A DNA stretch of 64,000 nucleotides, taken from Microbacterium hominis NBRC 15708. GTDB taxonomy: Bacteria > Actinomycetota > Actinomycetes > Actinomycetales > Microbacteriaceae. Made by a program: the position numbers and the translations under genes. Every line of letters starts with the position of its first letter. The first letter of the stretch is position 1. Below the pieces are notes generated by a model. It worked only from the letters and a program-made list of their open reading frames with translations. It was not told where the DNA came from and searched no databases. Shown here in pieces: positions 9,956 to 18,435 of the stretch. The DNA lies in NCBI RefSeq assembly GCF_001592125.1, contig NZ_BCWI01000018.1:1-64000 (forward strand), in the 5' to 3' direction.

Positions 9956-10620
9956 GCGGATTCTCCTGACGAGACGGGCTCCGCGGCGATCGGGCGGCGC
10001 GGCGAGAAGCCGGCGATGCCGAGGAAGACGGCGATGACGGCGGCGTACCCGCCGAACAGACCGACCCCGATCGTGATGCCGGTCAGCGTGAAGCTGCGCC
10101 CGGCCTCGGAGATGAAGTATTCGAGACTGTAGGCGGGATTGACGAGGAGCAGGGCGACGCCGAGCGCGAGGGTCACCGCACCGATCAGGATGCCGTCGCG
10201 ACCCTCATCCCGGTACTCGCCCCGCCGGAGGCGGATGCCGCCGACCAGCTCGGCGATCCCGGACGCCGCCGCCCAGACGATGACGACGACGAAGAAGAGC
10301 GCGGTCGAGCGCAACCCCGGGATGCCGGTCGCCATCCCGGCCACGAGCGTCAGGACACCGAGAAGGACGGGCGCCGCGCGGCGCTCCCGCGGGTACACCA
10401 GCCAAGCGCCGATCAGCAGCACGAGGGCGGTCGCGATCGCCCAGCCGCTGAAGACCGCGAGGCCCACGGCGGCCGAATGGTCGGGCGAGAACGTGACCAT
10501 CACCGCGGCGACGGCCGCCAGGAGCGCGCGGCCGAGCTGCACATGGCGCACGTCGAAGGCGCGCGTCGGGCGCTCACCGGCACCGGTGGTGCGGGAGGCA
10601 GCGGGGGCGTCGTCGGACAC
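9952..10620 (-). CDS. DUF308/HdeD-like multi-pass membrane protein
   Basis: About 222 residues with six predicted transmembrane helices in two groups of three (HVQLGRALLAAVAAVMVTF, then SGWAIATALVLLIGAWLV and so on), resembling the DUF308 (HdeD-like) family of unknown function. The start is uncertain: GTG 10620 removes an Arg-rich N-terminus, while the frame stays open to 10704. A TAGACT box lies at 10658-10663, about 38 bases upstream of GTG 10620, and could be its promoter. It is translationally coupled to the following two-helix membrane gene. Confidence 0.6.
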   Translation of the reverse strand: MSDDAPAASRTTGAGERPTRAFDVRHVQLGRALLAAVAAVMVTFSPDHSAAVGLAVFSGWAIATALVLLIGAWLVYPRERRAAPVLLGVLTLVAGMATGIPGLRSTALFFVVVIVWAAASGIAELVGGIRLRRGEYRDEGRDGILIGAVTLALGVALLLVNPAYSLEYFISEAGRSFTLTGITIGVGLFGGYAAVIAVFLGIAGFSPRRPIAAEPVSSGESA

Positions 10621-10719
10621 GTCGGACTCATCGGATCGGGGAAGGCGGAACCTCACCAGTCTAGGTCGTCCGCCGCCGGGATCCGCCTCCGACCGCCACG
10701 GCACCGCGCCGGCGCGGCC

Positions 10720-11157
10720 TCAGCCGGCGGCCGCCTCCACGAGGGCGCGGAGCTTCTTTTCCACGGCGGGAGTCACCGCGACCACGGCGAACGAGGTCGC
10801 CCACATGTCGCCGTCGTCGAGGAAGGCGTCCTCCTGGAAGCCGACCGTGCCGTAGCGCGTCGCGAACTTGCTCGCCGGCTGATAGAACACGACCACCTTG
10901 CCGTCGCGGGCGTAGGACGGGAAGCCGTACCAGGTCTTGGGCTCGAGCTGGGGAGCGACCTCGGAGACCACGCGGTGCAGCAGCGTCGCCACCTCCCGGT
11001 CGGTGCCGTGCAGCCCCTCGATCGCCTCGACGCACGCCTCCAGCTCCTTCGCGAGCTTCGCGGCGCCCTTGAGGCCCTTCGTCGTGCGCAGTTCCTCGGC
11101 GCGCTGGCGCATCGCCGCGCGCTCGTCGTCACTGAATCCGCCGGTGGTGTCGGCCAT
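10720..11157 (-). CDS. DUF1801 (YdhG-like) domain protein
   Basis: 145-residue cytoplasmic protein with the DUF1801/YdhG-like core: KTWYGFPSYARDGKVVVFYQP in the middle and a C-terminal helix (TPAVEKKLRALVEAA), preceded by a helical Lys/Glu-rich segment. The family includes iron-chaperone-like proteins (frataxin-like fold), but the bacterial role is poorly defined. ATG 11157 is supported by AAGAGGA upstream. It lies directly downstream of the VOC-family gene on the same strand. Confidence 0.7.
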   Translation of the reverse strand: MADTTGGFSDDERAAMRQRAEELRTTKGLKGAAKLAKELEACVEAIEGLHGTDREVATLLHRVVSEVAPQLEPKTWYGFPSYARDGKVVVFYQPASKFATRYGTVGFQEDAFLDDGDMWATSFAVVAVTPAVEKKLRALVEAAAG

Positions 11158-11185
11158 GTCGGTCCTCTTCTTTCCTGGTCGGCGC

Positions 11186-11605
11186 TCAGGCCGCGGGAGG
11201 GGTCTGCTGGATGCGGATGAGGTTGCCCGCGGGGTCGCGGATCGCGGCATCCCGCAGACCGTAGTCCTGATCGGTCGGCTCCTGCACCACGTCGGCGCCC
11301 GCGGCCGCGATGCGGGCGAACTCGGCGTCGAGGTCGTCCGAGGCGAGGTTCACGCCGAAGTAGCTCCCCTTGGCGACCAGCTCCTGCAGGGCGAGCCGCT
11401 CGTCGTCGCTGATGTCGGTGCCGACCGCGACCGGATGCAGGACGATCGCGGTGTCCGGCTGACCCACGGGACCCACGGTGATCCAGCGGAGGTCCTCGTA
11501 GCCGACGTCCAGACGCACCTCGAACCCGAGCACGTCGCGGTAGAACTCCAGCGACGCCTCGGCATCGACGTGGGGGAGGAAGGAGGAGTGGATGCTGATA
11601 CCCAT
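11186..11605 (-). CDS. VOC (glyoxalase/bleomycin-resistance) family protein
   Basis: 139-residue vicinal-oxygen-chelate fold protein with paired beta-alpha-beta-beta-beta units: MGISIHSSFLPHVDAEASLEF at the start and RDPAGNLIRIQQT at the end. Possible metal ligands are His7 or His12 and Glu residues; the substrate is unknown. It follows an AraC-family regulator gene with a 5-base gap, a pairing often seen in actinobacteria where the regulator controls the VOC gene. A TATCGT box seven bases before the ATG suggests it also has its own leaderless promoter. Confidence 0.85.
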   Translation of the reverse strand: MGISIHSSFLPHVDAEASLEFYRDVLGFEVRLDVGYEDLRWITVGPVGQPDTAIVLHPVAVGTDISDDERLALQELVAKGSYFGVNLASDDLDAEFARIAAAGADVVQEPTDQDYGLRDAAIRDPAGNLIRIQQTPPAA

Positions 11606-11610
11606 GCGGC

Positions 11611-12048
11611 TCACGATAGGCCCGGTCGCGGGCCCTCCGCTTCTCGATTCCTGATCGGTCTGGTCAGCCGGCGCGCGATGCACGGCAGCATCCCCGCGCG
11701 CACGGGAGCACCGCGCTCCCGGTAGCGCCCGGGCGAGACGCCGACGAGCTCGGTGAAACGCGTCGTGAACGTGCCCAGCGACGCGCACCCGACCGCGAGG
11801 CTCACCTCCGTGACGCTCAGCTCGGTGGTGCGCAGCAGCGTCATCGCGCGCTCGATCCGCCGGGTCATGAGGTAGGAGTACGGCGTCTCCCCGTACGCCC
11901 GCCGGAACTGGCGTGACAGGTGACCGGCCGAGACGTGCACGGCGCGCGCCAGGGCGGCGAGGTCGAGGGGCTGCGCGTAGTCGCGGTCCATCATGTCGCG
12001 GACCCTCCGCATCCGCACCAGCGTGTCGAGGTCGATCCCCGAGGTCAC
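11611..12048 (-). CDS. AraC-family helix-turn-helix regulator
   Basis: DNA-binding regulator of 145 residues consisting almost only of the AraC/XylS double-HTH domain: LAALARAVHVSAGHLSRQFR (first HTH) and SVTEVSLAVGCASLGTFTTR (second), ending in GVSPGRYR. There is no N-terminal sensor domain, so effector binding must involve another partner or be absent. GTG 12048 overlaps the stop of the Gfo/Idh/MocA gene (GTGA), and the VOC gene follows after 5 bases. These probably form one operon. Confidence 0.88.
   Translation of the reverse strand: MTSGIDLDTLVRMRRVRDMMDRDYAQPLDLAALARAVHVSAGHLSRQFRRAYGETPYSYLMTRRIERAMTLLRTTELSVTEVSLAVGCASLGTFTTRFTELVGVSPGRYRERGAPVRAGMLPCIARRLTRPIRNREAEGPRPGLS
11613..11618 (-). 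promoter_or_regulatory. Internal leaderless -10 box of the VOC gene
   Basis: TATCGT on the minus strand, seven bases before the ATG at 11605. It overlaps the 3' end of the AraC gene. Confidence 0.4.
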
Positions 12049-13022
12049 GGCCGTGCGGGCCCCCGGGCACCGTCGCCGGCGCGGATCGCCTCCACCGTCC
12101 GGAGCACCTCCAGGCTGCGGCGCTGGTCCGGGGCCGGGTCGGCGTCGCCGCGCACGAGCGCGGCGAAGCGGGCGACCTCGAACCGCATGTTGTTGTCGGG
12201 GCCGTCGATCTCGATCTCCTCGCGGATGCCGGAGAAGAGGTCGAGCACGAGACGGCGGGGCGCCGTGATCTCGTCGATCTCGATCGTGCCGAGCTCGCCC
12301 TGGATCTCGTTCGGTCGGCGCGAGGCCCCGATCTTCGAGAACGCGATCTGCGCGACGAAACCGTCGTAGTCGAGCACGGCGGCACCGGCGCCGTCCGCAC
12401 CCGTCGCGATCGCGACCGTCGCCCCGAGCACGCGGGAGGGCGCCCCGAACAGCTCGATCGCGGCGCTGAGCGGATACACCCCGAGATCGAAGAGCGCTCC
12501 GCCGGCGAGCGCCGGATCGAAGATGTTGGGCGTCTCGCCGGCGAGCACGAGGTCGTACCGCGCGGAACGCTGGCTCTGCCCGAACGACACGAGGCGCACC
12601 GCGCCCACCCGCGGCAGCAGTTCGCGCAGGCGGCTCATCCCCGGGTCGTAGACGTTGCGCATCCCCTCGAACACGACGACCCCGCGATCGCGGGCGTCGT
12701 CCACGAGACGCGCGAACTCGTCCGCCGTCGGGGTCGCGGGCTTCTCCAGGAACACGTGGACCCCCGCCGCGATCGCCGCGGCGGCCTGCGCCGCGTGGGC
12801 CCCGTTCGGCGAGCCGACGTAGACGGCATCCACCTCGCCCGTCGCCAGCAGCGCGTCGAGATCCGTGCTCACCCGGTCGATCCCGAGCCGGTCGGCGAAG
12901 GCCCGCCCGCGGTCGGCATCGCGCGAGAACACGACGTCGATGCGGATGCCGGGCGTCTGCGCGACGGCATCCGCGAACTTCTCGGTGATGGTGCTGGTGC
13001 CGATCGTGGCGAGTCTGATCAC
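12045..13022 (-). CDS. Gfo/Idh/MocA-family NAD(P)-dependent oxidoreductase
   Basis: 325-residue dehydrogenase with an N-terminal Rossmann fold (VIRLATIGTSTITEKFADAV), the conserved EKPAT motif (catalytic-lysine motif EKP of the family) near residue 93, and the alpha/beta GFO_IDH_MocA C-terminal domain. Family members oxidise or reduce sugars, inositols or biliverdin; the substrate cannot be told here. GTG 13022 is chosen because TATCCT lies six bases upstream (leaderless pattern) and because the upstream frame is Arg-rich nonsense. It is first in an operon with the AraC and VOC genes. Confidence 0.85.
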   Translation of the reverse strand: MIRLATIGTSTITEKFADAVAQTPGIRIDVVFSRDADRGRAFADRLGIDRVSTDLDALLATGEVDAVYVGSPNGAHAAQAAAAIAAGVHVFLEKPATPTADEFARLVDDARDRGVVVFEGMRNVYDPGMSRLRELLPRVGAVRLVSFGQSQRSARYDLVLAGETPNIFDPALAGGALFDLGVYPLSAAIELFGAPSRVLGATVAIATGADGAGAAVLDYDGFVAQIAFSKIGASRRPNEIQGELGTIEIDEITAPRRLVLDLFSGIREEIEIDGPDNNMRFEVARFAALVRGDADPAPDQRRSLEVLRTVEAIRAGDGARGPARP

Positions 13023-13028
13023 GCCCCC

Positions 13029-13034
13029 AGGATA
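13029..13034 (-). promoter_or_regulatory. Leaderless -10 box of the oxidoreductase-AraC operon
   Basis: TATCCT on the minus strand, six bases before GTG 13022, with no Shine-Dalgarno sequence. Confidence 0.5.
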
Positions 13035-13090
13035 GGCGCGCGGGCGTCGCCTCCGGAATGGATGCCGCGCGCCGAGGGTTGGGCCTGAGC

Positions 13091-14014
13091 ATGAAGGCAC
13101 TCGTCTACTCAGATTTCGGCGGAAACGATCGTTTCGAGCTCACCGAGCGGGAGGAGCCCCACGTCGGGCCCGACACGCTGGTCGTGCGGGTCGTCGCCGC
13201 GGGCATCAACCCGGTCGACTACAAGATCCGCGAGGGCTACCTGCGCGGCCTCATCGACACCCAGCTGCCGGCCGTGCCCGGTTGGGACGTCGCGGGCATC
13301 GTCGAGAAGGCCGGACTGGACACGCCCGAGTTCGCCGTCGGCGACCCGGTGCTCGCCTACGCCCGCGCCGACGTCGTCGGCCACGGGTCGGTCGCCGAGC
13401 TGATGCCGGTGCCGGTGCGCGCCGCCACCCGCAAGCCCGACGGGCTCTCCTTCGAAGCGGCCGCCGCGCTCCCGCTCGCGGGGCTGACGGCGCTGCAGAC
13501 GCTCGAGCGCGCCGCGGTCGGCGCGGGGCAGAACGTGCTCATCCACGGCGCCGCGGGCGGCGTCGGGTCGTTCGGCGTGCAGCTCGCGCGGCTGCGCGGC
13601 GCGCGGGTGGTCGGGACCGCCTCCGAGCGCAACCACGCGTACCTGCGAGAGCTCGGCGCCGAACCGGTCGTCTACGGAGACGGGCTGGTGGACGCGGCCC
13701 GCGCGCTCGTGCCGTCGGGGTTCGACGTCATCGTGGACTTCGTCGGCGGGTCGACCCTCGACACCACGCGCGAGCTCCTCGCCCCGGGAGGCGTGGTCGC
13801 CTCCATCGCCGACAGCCGGGCACGCACCGAGTTCGGCGGGCACTACATCTGGGTGCGACCGGATGCCGCCCAGCTCGGCGAGCTCGCGCAGCTGGCCGCG
13901 GCCGGCGACCTGCGCGTGGAGATCGCGTCGACCTACCCGCTCGACGAGGCGGCCGCCGCCTACGCGGAACTCGAGCAGGGCCACACCCGCGGCAAGATCG
14001 TCGTCACCGTCTGA
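13091..14014 (+). CDS. NADP-dependent quinone oxidoreductase-like protein (MDR superfamily)
   Basis: 307-residue zinc-independent medium-chain dehydrogenase/reductase. It has the N-terminal GroES-like domain (VVRVVAAGINPVDYKIREG), a Rossmann domain with the NADP motif HGAAGGVGSFGVQLAR near 155-170, and no structural-zinc cysteine cluster. Members reduce quinones or enones; the actual substrate is unknown. ATG 13091 is chosen because MKALVYSDFGG is the family N-terminus. It is divergent from the Gfo/Idh/MocA gene with a 68-base gap and convergent with the sterol-carrier-like gene. Confidence 0.88.
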   Translation: MKALVYSDFGGNDRFELTEREEPHVGPDTLVVRVVAAGINPVDYKIREGYLRGLIDTQLPAVPGWDVAGIVEKAGLDTPEFAVGDPVLAYARADVVGHGSVAELMPVPVRAATRKPDGLSFEAAAALPLAGLTALQTLERAAVGAGQNVLIHGAAGGVGSFGVQLARLRGARVVGTASERNHAYLRELGAEPVVYGDGLVDAARALVPSGFDVIVDFVGGSTLDTTRELLAPGGVVASIADSRARTEFGGHYIWVRPDAAQLGELAQLAAAGDLRVEIASTYPLDEAAAAYAELEQGHTRGKIVVTV

Positions 14015-14040
14015 TCCCGACGGGCGGGGCCGGCTGAGGC

Positions 14041-14409
14041 TCAGGGGCGCAGCGGCAGCAGGGCGGCGAGGTCGGCACGCGTGCCCGACGCGTGGATCCG
14101 GCCGGCGGCCACCGCATCCGCCCACCGCTCGACGCCGGTCGCGAGAGCGATCCACGTCGCCGCATCCGTCTCGACGACGTTCGGCGGCGTGCCGCGCGTG
14201 TGCCGCGGGCCCTCGACGACCTGCACCGCGCCGAAGGGCGGCACCCGGACCTCGACCGTGTTGCCGGGCGCCTTCTCGGCGAGCAGCTGCAGGAGGTAGC
14301 GCACCGCGGTGGCGAGGGCGGTGCGCGCCGGCGGCGTGCCGGCATCCGCGGCCTGGGCCACCGCGGCGAGCGCGTCGCGGCCGTCGCCGGTGGAGATCTT
14401 GCGGACCAT
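14041..14409 (-). CDS. Sterol carrier family protein (bacterial SCP-like)
   Basis: 122-residue cytoplasmic protein of the bacterial sterol-carrier-like family common in actinobacteria next to purD; a lipid-binding role is suggested by the family but not proven. The pattern GNTVEVRVPPFGAVQVVEGPRHTRGTPPNVVETD and WIALATGVERWADAVAAGRIHASG resembles the SCP2 fold. TAGCGT lies six bases before ATG 14409 (leaderless). It shares a divergent control region with purD that holds two copies of a 15-bp inverted sequence. Confidence 0.75.
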   Translation of the reverse strand: MVRKISTGDGRDALAAVAQAADAGTPPARTALATAVRYLLQLLAEKAPGNTVEVRVPPFGAVQVVEGPRHTRGTPPNVVETDAATWIALATGVERWADAVAAGRIHASGTRADLAALLPLRP

Positions 14410-14415
14410 CCCTCC

Positions 14416-14421
14416 ACGCTA
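14416..14421 (-). promoter_or_regulatory. Leaderless -10 box of the SCP-like gene
   Basis: TAGCGT on the minus strand, six bases before ATG 14409. Confidence 0.5.
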
Positions 14422-14425
14422 GCCC

Positions 14426-14521
14426 GTGACGATCGTCGGATCTGCGGTCCCGGCGACGGCGCGGCCCGCGCCCTGGCGCGGCGTGCGGCGCCGGGCGGCC
14501 GGGAGTTCCGACGATCGTCAC
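14426..14521. promoter_or_regulatory. Inverted pair of GACGATCGTC palindromes between the SCP-like gene and purD
   Basis: Perfect 15-bp arms GTGACGATCGTCGGA (14426-14440) and TCCGACGATCGTCAC (14507-14521). Each arm contains the self-palindrome GACGATCGTC. One copy lies just upstream of each divergent -10 box, as two operators would. A smaller CCCGGCG/CGCCGGG pair (14449-14455, 14489-14495) lies between them. It may be a paired operator or a REP-like element. Confidence 0.65.
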
Positions 14522-14548
14522 GCAGCCGCGGCGCGACGGGCCCGTCGG

Positions 14549-14554
14549 TAGGCT
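14549..14554 (+). promoter_or_regulatory. Leaderless -10 box of purD
   Basis: TAGGCT six bases before GTG 14561; no Shine-Dalgarno sequence. Confidence 0.55.
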
Positions 14555-14560
14555 GGCCGG

Positions 14561-15835
14561 GTGCGCATTCTCGTCCTCGGTTCCGGTGCCCGCGAGCACG
14601 CCATCCTCCTCGCACTGAAGGGAGAGGGCGCCGGGCACGAGCTGTTCGCCGCCCCCGGCAACGCCGGCATCGCCGCCGACGCGACGATCGTCGCCGACCT
14701 CGACGCGAACGCGCCCGCCGCGGTCACGGAGTACGCGAACGACCACGACATCGACCTCGTCGTCATCGGCCCCGAAGCGCCCTTGGTCGCGGGCGTCGCC
14801 GATGCCCTGCGCGAGCACGGCATCCCGGTATTCGGGCCCGGGAAGGCGGCGGCCCAGCTGGAGGGCTCGAAGGCCTTCGCGAAGCGCATCATGGATGCCG
14901 CCGGGGTGCCGACCGGGCGCGCGACGCGCGCGACGACCCGCGCCGAGGTCGAGGCGGCCCTCGCCGCCTACGGCGCACCGCACGTCGTCAAGGCCGACGG
15001 TCTGGCCGCCGGCAAGGGCGTCGTCGTGACCGACGACCGCGACGCGGCCCTCGCGCACGCCGACACCTACCTGCCCACCGGACCGGTGCTCGTCGAGGAG
15101 TTCCTCTCGGGCCCCGAAGTCTCCCTGTTCTTCGTGAGCGACGGCGACACGGTGCGAGCACTCAGTCCCGCCCAGGACTTCAAGCGCGCCTTCGACGGCG
15201 ACGCCGGCCCGAACACCGGCGGCATGGGCGCCTACTCTCCCCTGCCGTGGCTGGCCGACGGCTTCGGCGGTGAGGAGGCCTTCGTCGCCGAGGTGACCCG
15301 CACGGTGGCCGAGCCGGTCATCCGCACCCTGGATGCCGAGGGCACCCCGTTCATCGGGCTGCTGTACGCGGGGCTCATCCTGACGGCCGACGGCATCAAG
15401 GTCATCGAGTTCAACGCGCGCTTCGGCGACCCCGAGACCCAGGTGGTCCTCGCGCGTCTGACGAGCCCGCTCTCCCGGCTGCTGATGGCGGCCGCGTCCG
15501 GCACGCTCGAGGACGAGCCCGCGCCCACGTTCGCCGACACCGCGGCCATCACGGTCGTGCTCGCGAGCGAGGGCTACCCCGAGGCGCCGCAGACCGGCCG
15601 GGTCATCACGGGCACGGATGCCGCGGCATCCGTCGCCGGCGTGCACCTGGCGCACGCCGCCACCGCCGACCGGGACGGCGCACTGGTCGCCACCGGCGGC
15701 CGGGTGCTGAACGTCGTCGCGACGGGCGGCACGTTCGCCGAGGCTCGCGAGCGCGCCTACGCCGCTCTCGGCGAGATCGCGCTCGACGGCGCGCACTTCC
15801 GACGCGACATCGCCGCCCGGGTCGCCGTCGACTGA
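14561..15835 (+). CDS. purD: Phosphoribosylamine--glycine ligase
   Basis: ATP-grasp enzyme (424 residues) that joins glycine to phosphoribosylamine, second step of de novo purine synthesis, in the cytoplasm. Features are the N-terminal [27 protein letters not shown] near 68, the ATP-grasp core with [13 protein letters not shown] near 144 and the [11 protein letters not shown] metal/substrate motif near 287. The GTG start is set by the family N-terminus and the leaderless -10 box. The coding sequence contains the 16-bp palindrome GGATGCCGCGGCATCC at 15616-15631, encoding DAAAS. Confidence 0.97.
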   Translation: MRILVLGSGAREHAILLALKGEGAGHELFAAPGNAGIAADATIVADLDANAPAAVTEYANDHDIDLVVIGPEAPLVAGVADALREHGIPVFGPGKAAAQLEGSKAFAKRIMDAAGVPTGRATRATTRAEVEAALAAYGAPHVVKADGLAAGKGVVVTDDRDAALAHADTYLPTGPVLVEEFLSGPEVSLFFVSDGDTVRALSPAQDFKRAFDGDAGPNTGGMGAYSPLPWLADGFGGEEAFVAEVTRTVAEPVIRTLDAEGTPFIGLLYAGLILTADGIKVIEFNARFGDPETQVVLARLTSPLSRLLMAAASGTLEDEPAPTFADTAAITVVLASEGYPEAPQTGRVITGTDAAASVAGVHLAHAATADRDGALVATGGRVLNVVATGGTFAEARERAYAALGEIALDGAHFRRDIAARVAVD

Positions 15836-15872
15836 CGGCCCGGACGGCGATGGCGTGCGCGGCGGCGCGCGA

Positions 15873-17357
15873 TCAGCGCTTGTCGAGGTGCGGCGGGCGC
15901 TTCATGAACAGCACCGCCACGACGCCGATCAGCATCACGATCGCCGGCAGCAGGATGGTCTGCGCCATCGCGCTGGAGAACCCGTCGACGACGAACGAGG
16001 GCAGCTGCCCCGAACCGAAGTCGCCGCCGGCGTCGGATGCTCCGGGGAGGTTGGCCTCGAGCCGCGACTGCATGAAGGCGGCGATGGCGGCCGAGCCCAG
16101 CACCGAGCCGATCGTGCGCGTCGTGTTGTAGATGCCGGCGCCGGCGCCCGCCTGACGCGGCTCCAGGTTGCGGGTGGCCGTCGTCGCCAGCGGCCCCCAC
16201 ATGCCCGAGTTGCCGATGCCCATCATGAGCGACGGGAGCAGGAACATCCAGATCGGGGTGTCGGCGTGCATGAGCGACGCGTACCAGAACAACGATCCCG
16301 CGACCAGGAGAAGACCCGGCACCAACAGCACGCGCGCGTCGACGCGGTCGAGCAGACGTCCCGTGAGCGGCGACAGCACACCGGCGGCCACGGCCATCGG
16401 CACGAGCAGCAGTGCGGACTCGGTGGGGGTCAGACCGCGGGCCAGCTGCACGAAGAACATGAGCGGCAACGACATGCTCGTCACGGTGAAGCCGACCGTG
16501 GCGATCGTGATGTTGGCGACCGAGAAGTTGCGGTCGCGGAAGAGCCCGAGCGGCACGAGCGGTTCGCTGCGCGTCTTGGCCTGCTGCCAGATGAACACGG
16601 CCATCACGAGCACACCGCCCGCGATCATCGTCCACACCCACGCGGCCCAGTCGAAGTGCTCGCCCTCCTGCAGCCCGAACACGATCAGGAAGAGACCGAT
16701 CGCGCTGAGCACGACGCCGATCAGGTCGAAACGGTGCTCGTGGGTCGGGAGGTTCGGCACCAGCATCCACGCGAGCACGAAGCCGATGACACCGACGGGC
16801 AGGTTGACGAAGAAGATCCACTCCCATCCCAGGCCGTCGACGAGCAGGCCGCCGGCCAGCGGGCCGACGAGCATCGCGACGCCCGAGGTGGCACCCCACA
16901 GGCCCATGGCGGCGCCGCGGGCGTTCGGCGGGAAGGTGCGGGTGATGACGGCCATCGTCTGCGGCGTCATGAGTGCCGCGCCGAGGCCCTGCACCGCGCG
17001 GAACACGATGAGCATCTCGAGGGTTCCCGACAGCCCACAGCCGAGGGAGGCGAGCGTGAAGATCGCGAGTCCGATGAGGTAGATGCGCTTCGGGCCGAAC
17101 CGGTCGCCGAGGCGCCCGGTGATCAGCAGCGGCACGGCGTACGCGAGCAGGTAGGCCGAGGTGACCCACACGACGTTGTCGAGGTTGTTGGTGGACGGGT
17201 CGAGCGCCGCCTTGATGGCGGGGTTCGCCACCGAGACGATCGTGGTGTCGACCAGGATCATGAAGAACCCGATGACGAGCGCCCAGAGGGCCGGCCACGG
17301 GCTGCGTTCGGGGGTGGGCGCGGGCGCGGTCACGTCGCGCGTGCGTTGTTCGGTCAT
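15873..17357 (-). CDS. DHA2-family MFS drug/proton antiporter (EmrB/QacA-like)
   Basis: 494-residue integral membrane efflux protein with about 14 transmembrane helices. DHA2 marks are VDTTIVSVANPAIKAAL in TM1, GRLGDRFGPKRIYLIG in loop 2-3 and GLGAALMTPQTMAVITRTFP in TM5. Substrates are probably toxic or amphipathic compounds, not identifiable from sequence. ATG 17357 overlaps the stop of the upstream PadR gene (ATGA), so the pump is co-transcribed with and probably controlled by that regulator. It is convergent with purD. Confidence 0.92.
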   Translation of the reverse strand: MTEQRTRDVTAPAPTPERSPWPALWALVIGFFMILVDTTIVSVANPAIKAALDPSTNNLDNVVWVTSAYLLAYAVPLLITGRLGDRFGPKRIYLIGLAIFTLASLGCGLSGTLEMLIVFRAVQGLGAALMTPQTMAVITRTFPPNARGAAMGLWGATSGVAMLVGPLAGGLLVDGLGWEWIFFVNLPVGVIGFVLAWMLVPNLPTHEHRFDLIGVVLSAIGLFLIVFGLQEGEHFDWAAWVWTMIAGGVLVMAVFIWQQAKTRSEPLVPLGLFRDRNFSVANITIATVGFTVTSMSLPLMFFVQLARGLTPTESALLLVPMAVAAGVLSPLTGRLLDRVDARVLLVPGLLLVAGSLFWYASLMHADTPIWMFLLPSLMMGIGNSGMWGPLATTATRNLEPRQAGAGAGIYNTTRTIGSVLGSAAIAAFMQSRLEANLPGASDAGGDFGSGQLPSFVVDGFSSAMAQTILLPAIVMLIGVVAVLFMKRPPHLDKR

Positions 17358-17977
17358 GAGCGTGCGGCTTCTCTCTGTGCCAGGTAGCGATCGGTTTTCT
17401 CGTGTGATCCCCACACGAAGTCGGGGTGGGCGAGCCGGCCCAGCAGGGCGGCGAGCCAGTCATGGTCGGCGGCGAGCAGGGCCCGTTCGCGGTCGATCTC
17501 GAGGAGGTACTGCTCGACGACGGGCGCCCCGGCATCCCGCGCGCCGCGGATGCCGTCGGCCAGTTCGTCCCGCGCGGCGGCGAGCGCCGCCAGGCGTGCC
17601 GTCAGCAGCGCCACGGTCTCGTCGCGGTCGAGGTTGTGGGCCTCGGCGAGGGCCACCCGGAACTCGACGGGCCGGTCGATCAGCGGGAGCTCGCGGCGCA
17701 CCCACTCCTCGACGGCGCGATGCCCGGTGTCGGTGAGGGCGTAGGTCGTGCGCTCCGGGCGGTTCCCGTCGCGGTCGACTCCGATCTCGGCCACCAGCCC
17801 GTGCTTCTCGAGCCGTGCGACGGTGTGGTAGACCGTGCCGTTGGTGATCGCGACGATGCGGTCGTCGCGGCGGTGACGCAGGAGCCGGATCATCTCGTAG
17901 GGATGCATGTCGTCCTCCCGCAGCAGCGCGAGAACCATCACCCCCAGCGGTGTGAGCCGGTTCATGGCGGTCTTCAC
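17354..17977 (-). CDS. PadR-family transcriptional regulator
   Basis: 207-residue winged-helix repressor. The N-terminal PadR domain (LTPLGVMVLALLREDDMHPYEMIRLLRHRR, TNGTVYHTVARLEKHGLV) is followed by a C-terminal helical dimerisation domain (VEEWVRRELPL..., subgroup with Vir_act_alpha_C). GTG 17977 has GGAG at good spacing; an ATG at 17965 is the alternative. It is co-transcribed with an MFS efflux pump and lies 40 bases downstream of a 16-bp palindrome, TAGTCCACGTGGACTA, its likely operator. This is the usual autoregulated drug-sensor arrangement. Confidence 0.9.
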   Translation of the reverse strand: MKTAMNRLTPLGVMVLALLREDDMHPYEMIRLLRHRRDDRIVAITNGTVYHTVARLEKHGLVAEIGVDRDGNRPERTTYALTDTGHRAVEEWVRRELPLIDRPVEFRVALAEAHNLDRDETVALLTARLAALAAARDELADGIRGARDAGAPVVEQYLLEIDRERALLAADHDWLAALLGRLAHPDFVWGSHEKTDRYLAQREAARS

Positions 17978-18017
17978 GGCGACTCCTTCGATGATCGTTC
18001 GACTACTCCATATCGAC

Positions 18018-18033
18018 TAGTCCACGTGGACTA
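18018..18033. promoter_or_regulatory. 16-bp palindromic operator candidate for PadR
   Basis: Perfect palindrome TAGTCCACGTGGACTA in the gap between divergent PadR and TfoX genes, with a degenerate direct repeat of its left half (GACTACTCCA) at 18001-18010. Position and symmetry fit an autorepressor site; binding is inferred. Confidence 0.65.
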
Positions 18034-18056
18034 TACCGGGATTTCTCCCGGCGCGC

Positions 18057-18062
18057 TAGCGT
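18057..18062 (+). promoter_or_regulatory. Leaderless -10 box of the TfoX gene
   Basis: TAGCGT six bases before ATG 18069. Confidence 0.5.
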
Positions 18063-18068
18063 CTGCTC

Positions 18069-18395
18069 ATGGGCCCCGACGCGCGCACCGTCTTCGACGA
18101 CATCGCCGCGGAGTACATGATGCTCCCGGGCGTCGACATCGGTCCGATGTTCGGCAGCGAGGGCCTGCGCATCCGCGGAAAGGTCTTCGCGTTCATGGGC
18201 CATCGGTCGGGACTGATAGCCAAGCTGCCCGAAGAGCGGGTCACCGCGCTCGAGCGGACCGGCAGAGCCGAACGCATGACCATGCGCGGCCGCACGATGC
18301 GAGAGTGGGTCTTCGCGGGTCCGGACGCCGTCGACCTCTGGCCCGACATCGTCGCGGAGGCGTACGCGTTCGTCGACCGCATCACGCCGCGCTGA
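18069..18395 (+). CDS. TfoX/Sxy N-terminal domain protein
   Basis: 108-residue protein made up of the TfoX N-terminal domain: PGVDIGPMFGSEGLRIRGKVFAF, GLIAKLPEERVTAL and a C-terminal helix (DLWPDIVAEAYAFVD). In gammaproteobacteria TfoX drives competence genes, but stand-alone N-terminal domains in actinobacteria have no proven role. It is divergent from the PadR-MFS operon and shares its control region, so PadR could affect it. Confidence 0.8.
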   Translation: MGPDARTVFDDIAAEYMMLPGVDIGPMFGSEGLRIRGKVFAFMGHRSGLIAKLPEERVTALERTGRAERMTMRGRTMREWVFAGPDAVDLWPDIVAEAYAFVDRITPR

Positions 18396-18423
18396 GCATC
18401 CCGCGCGCACCGCGCCACCCCGC

Positions 18424-18429
18424 GATAAT
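18424..18429 (+). promoter_or_regulatory. Leaderless -10 box of purC
   Basis: GATAAT six bases before GTG 18436; no Shine-Dalgarno sequence. Confidence 0.5.
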
Positions 18430-18435
18430 GGACGC

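Noticed and set aside
13109..15796. 895-codon open frame on the minus strand opposite the oxidoreductase and purD
   Set aside because: Low-complexity composition and full overlap with two well-supported genes on the other strand.
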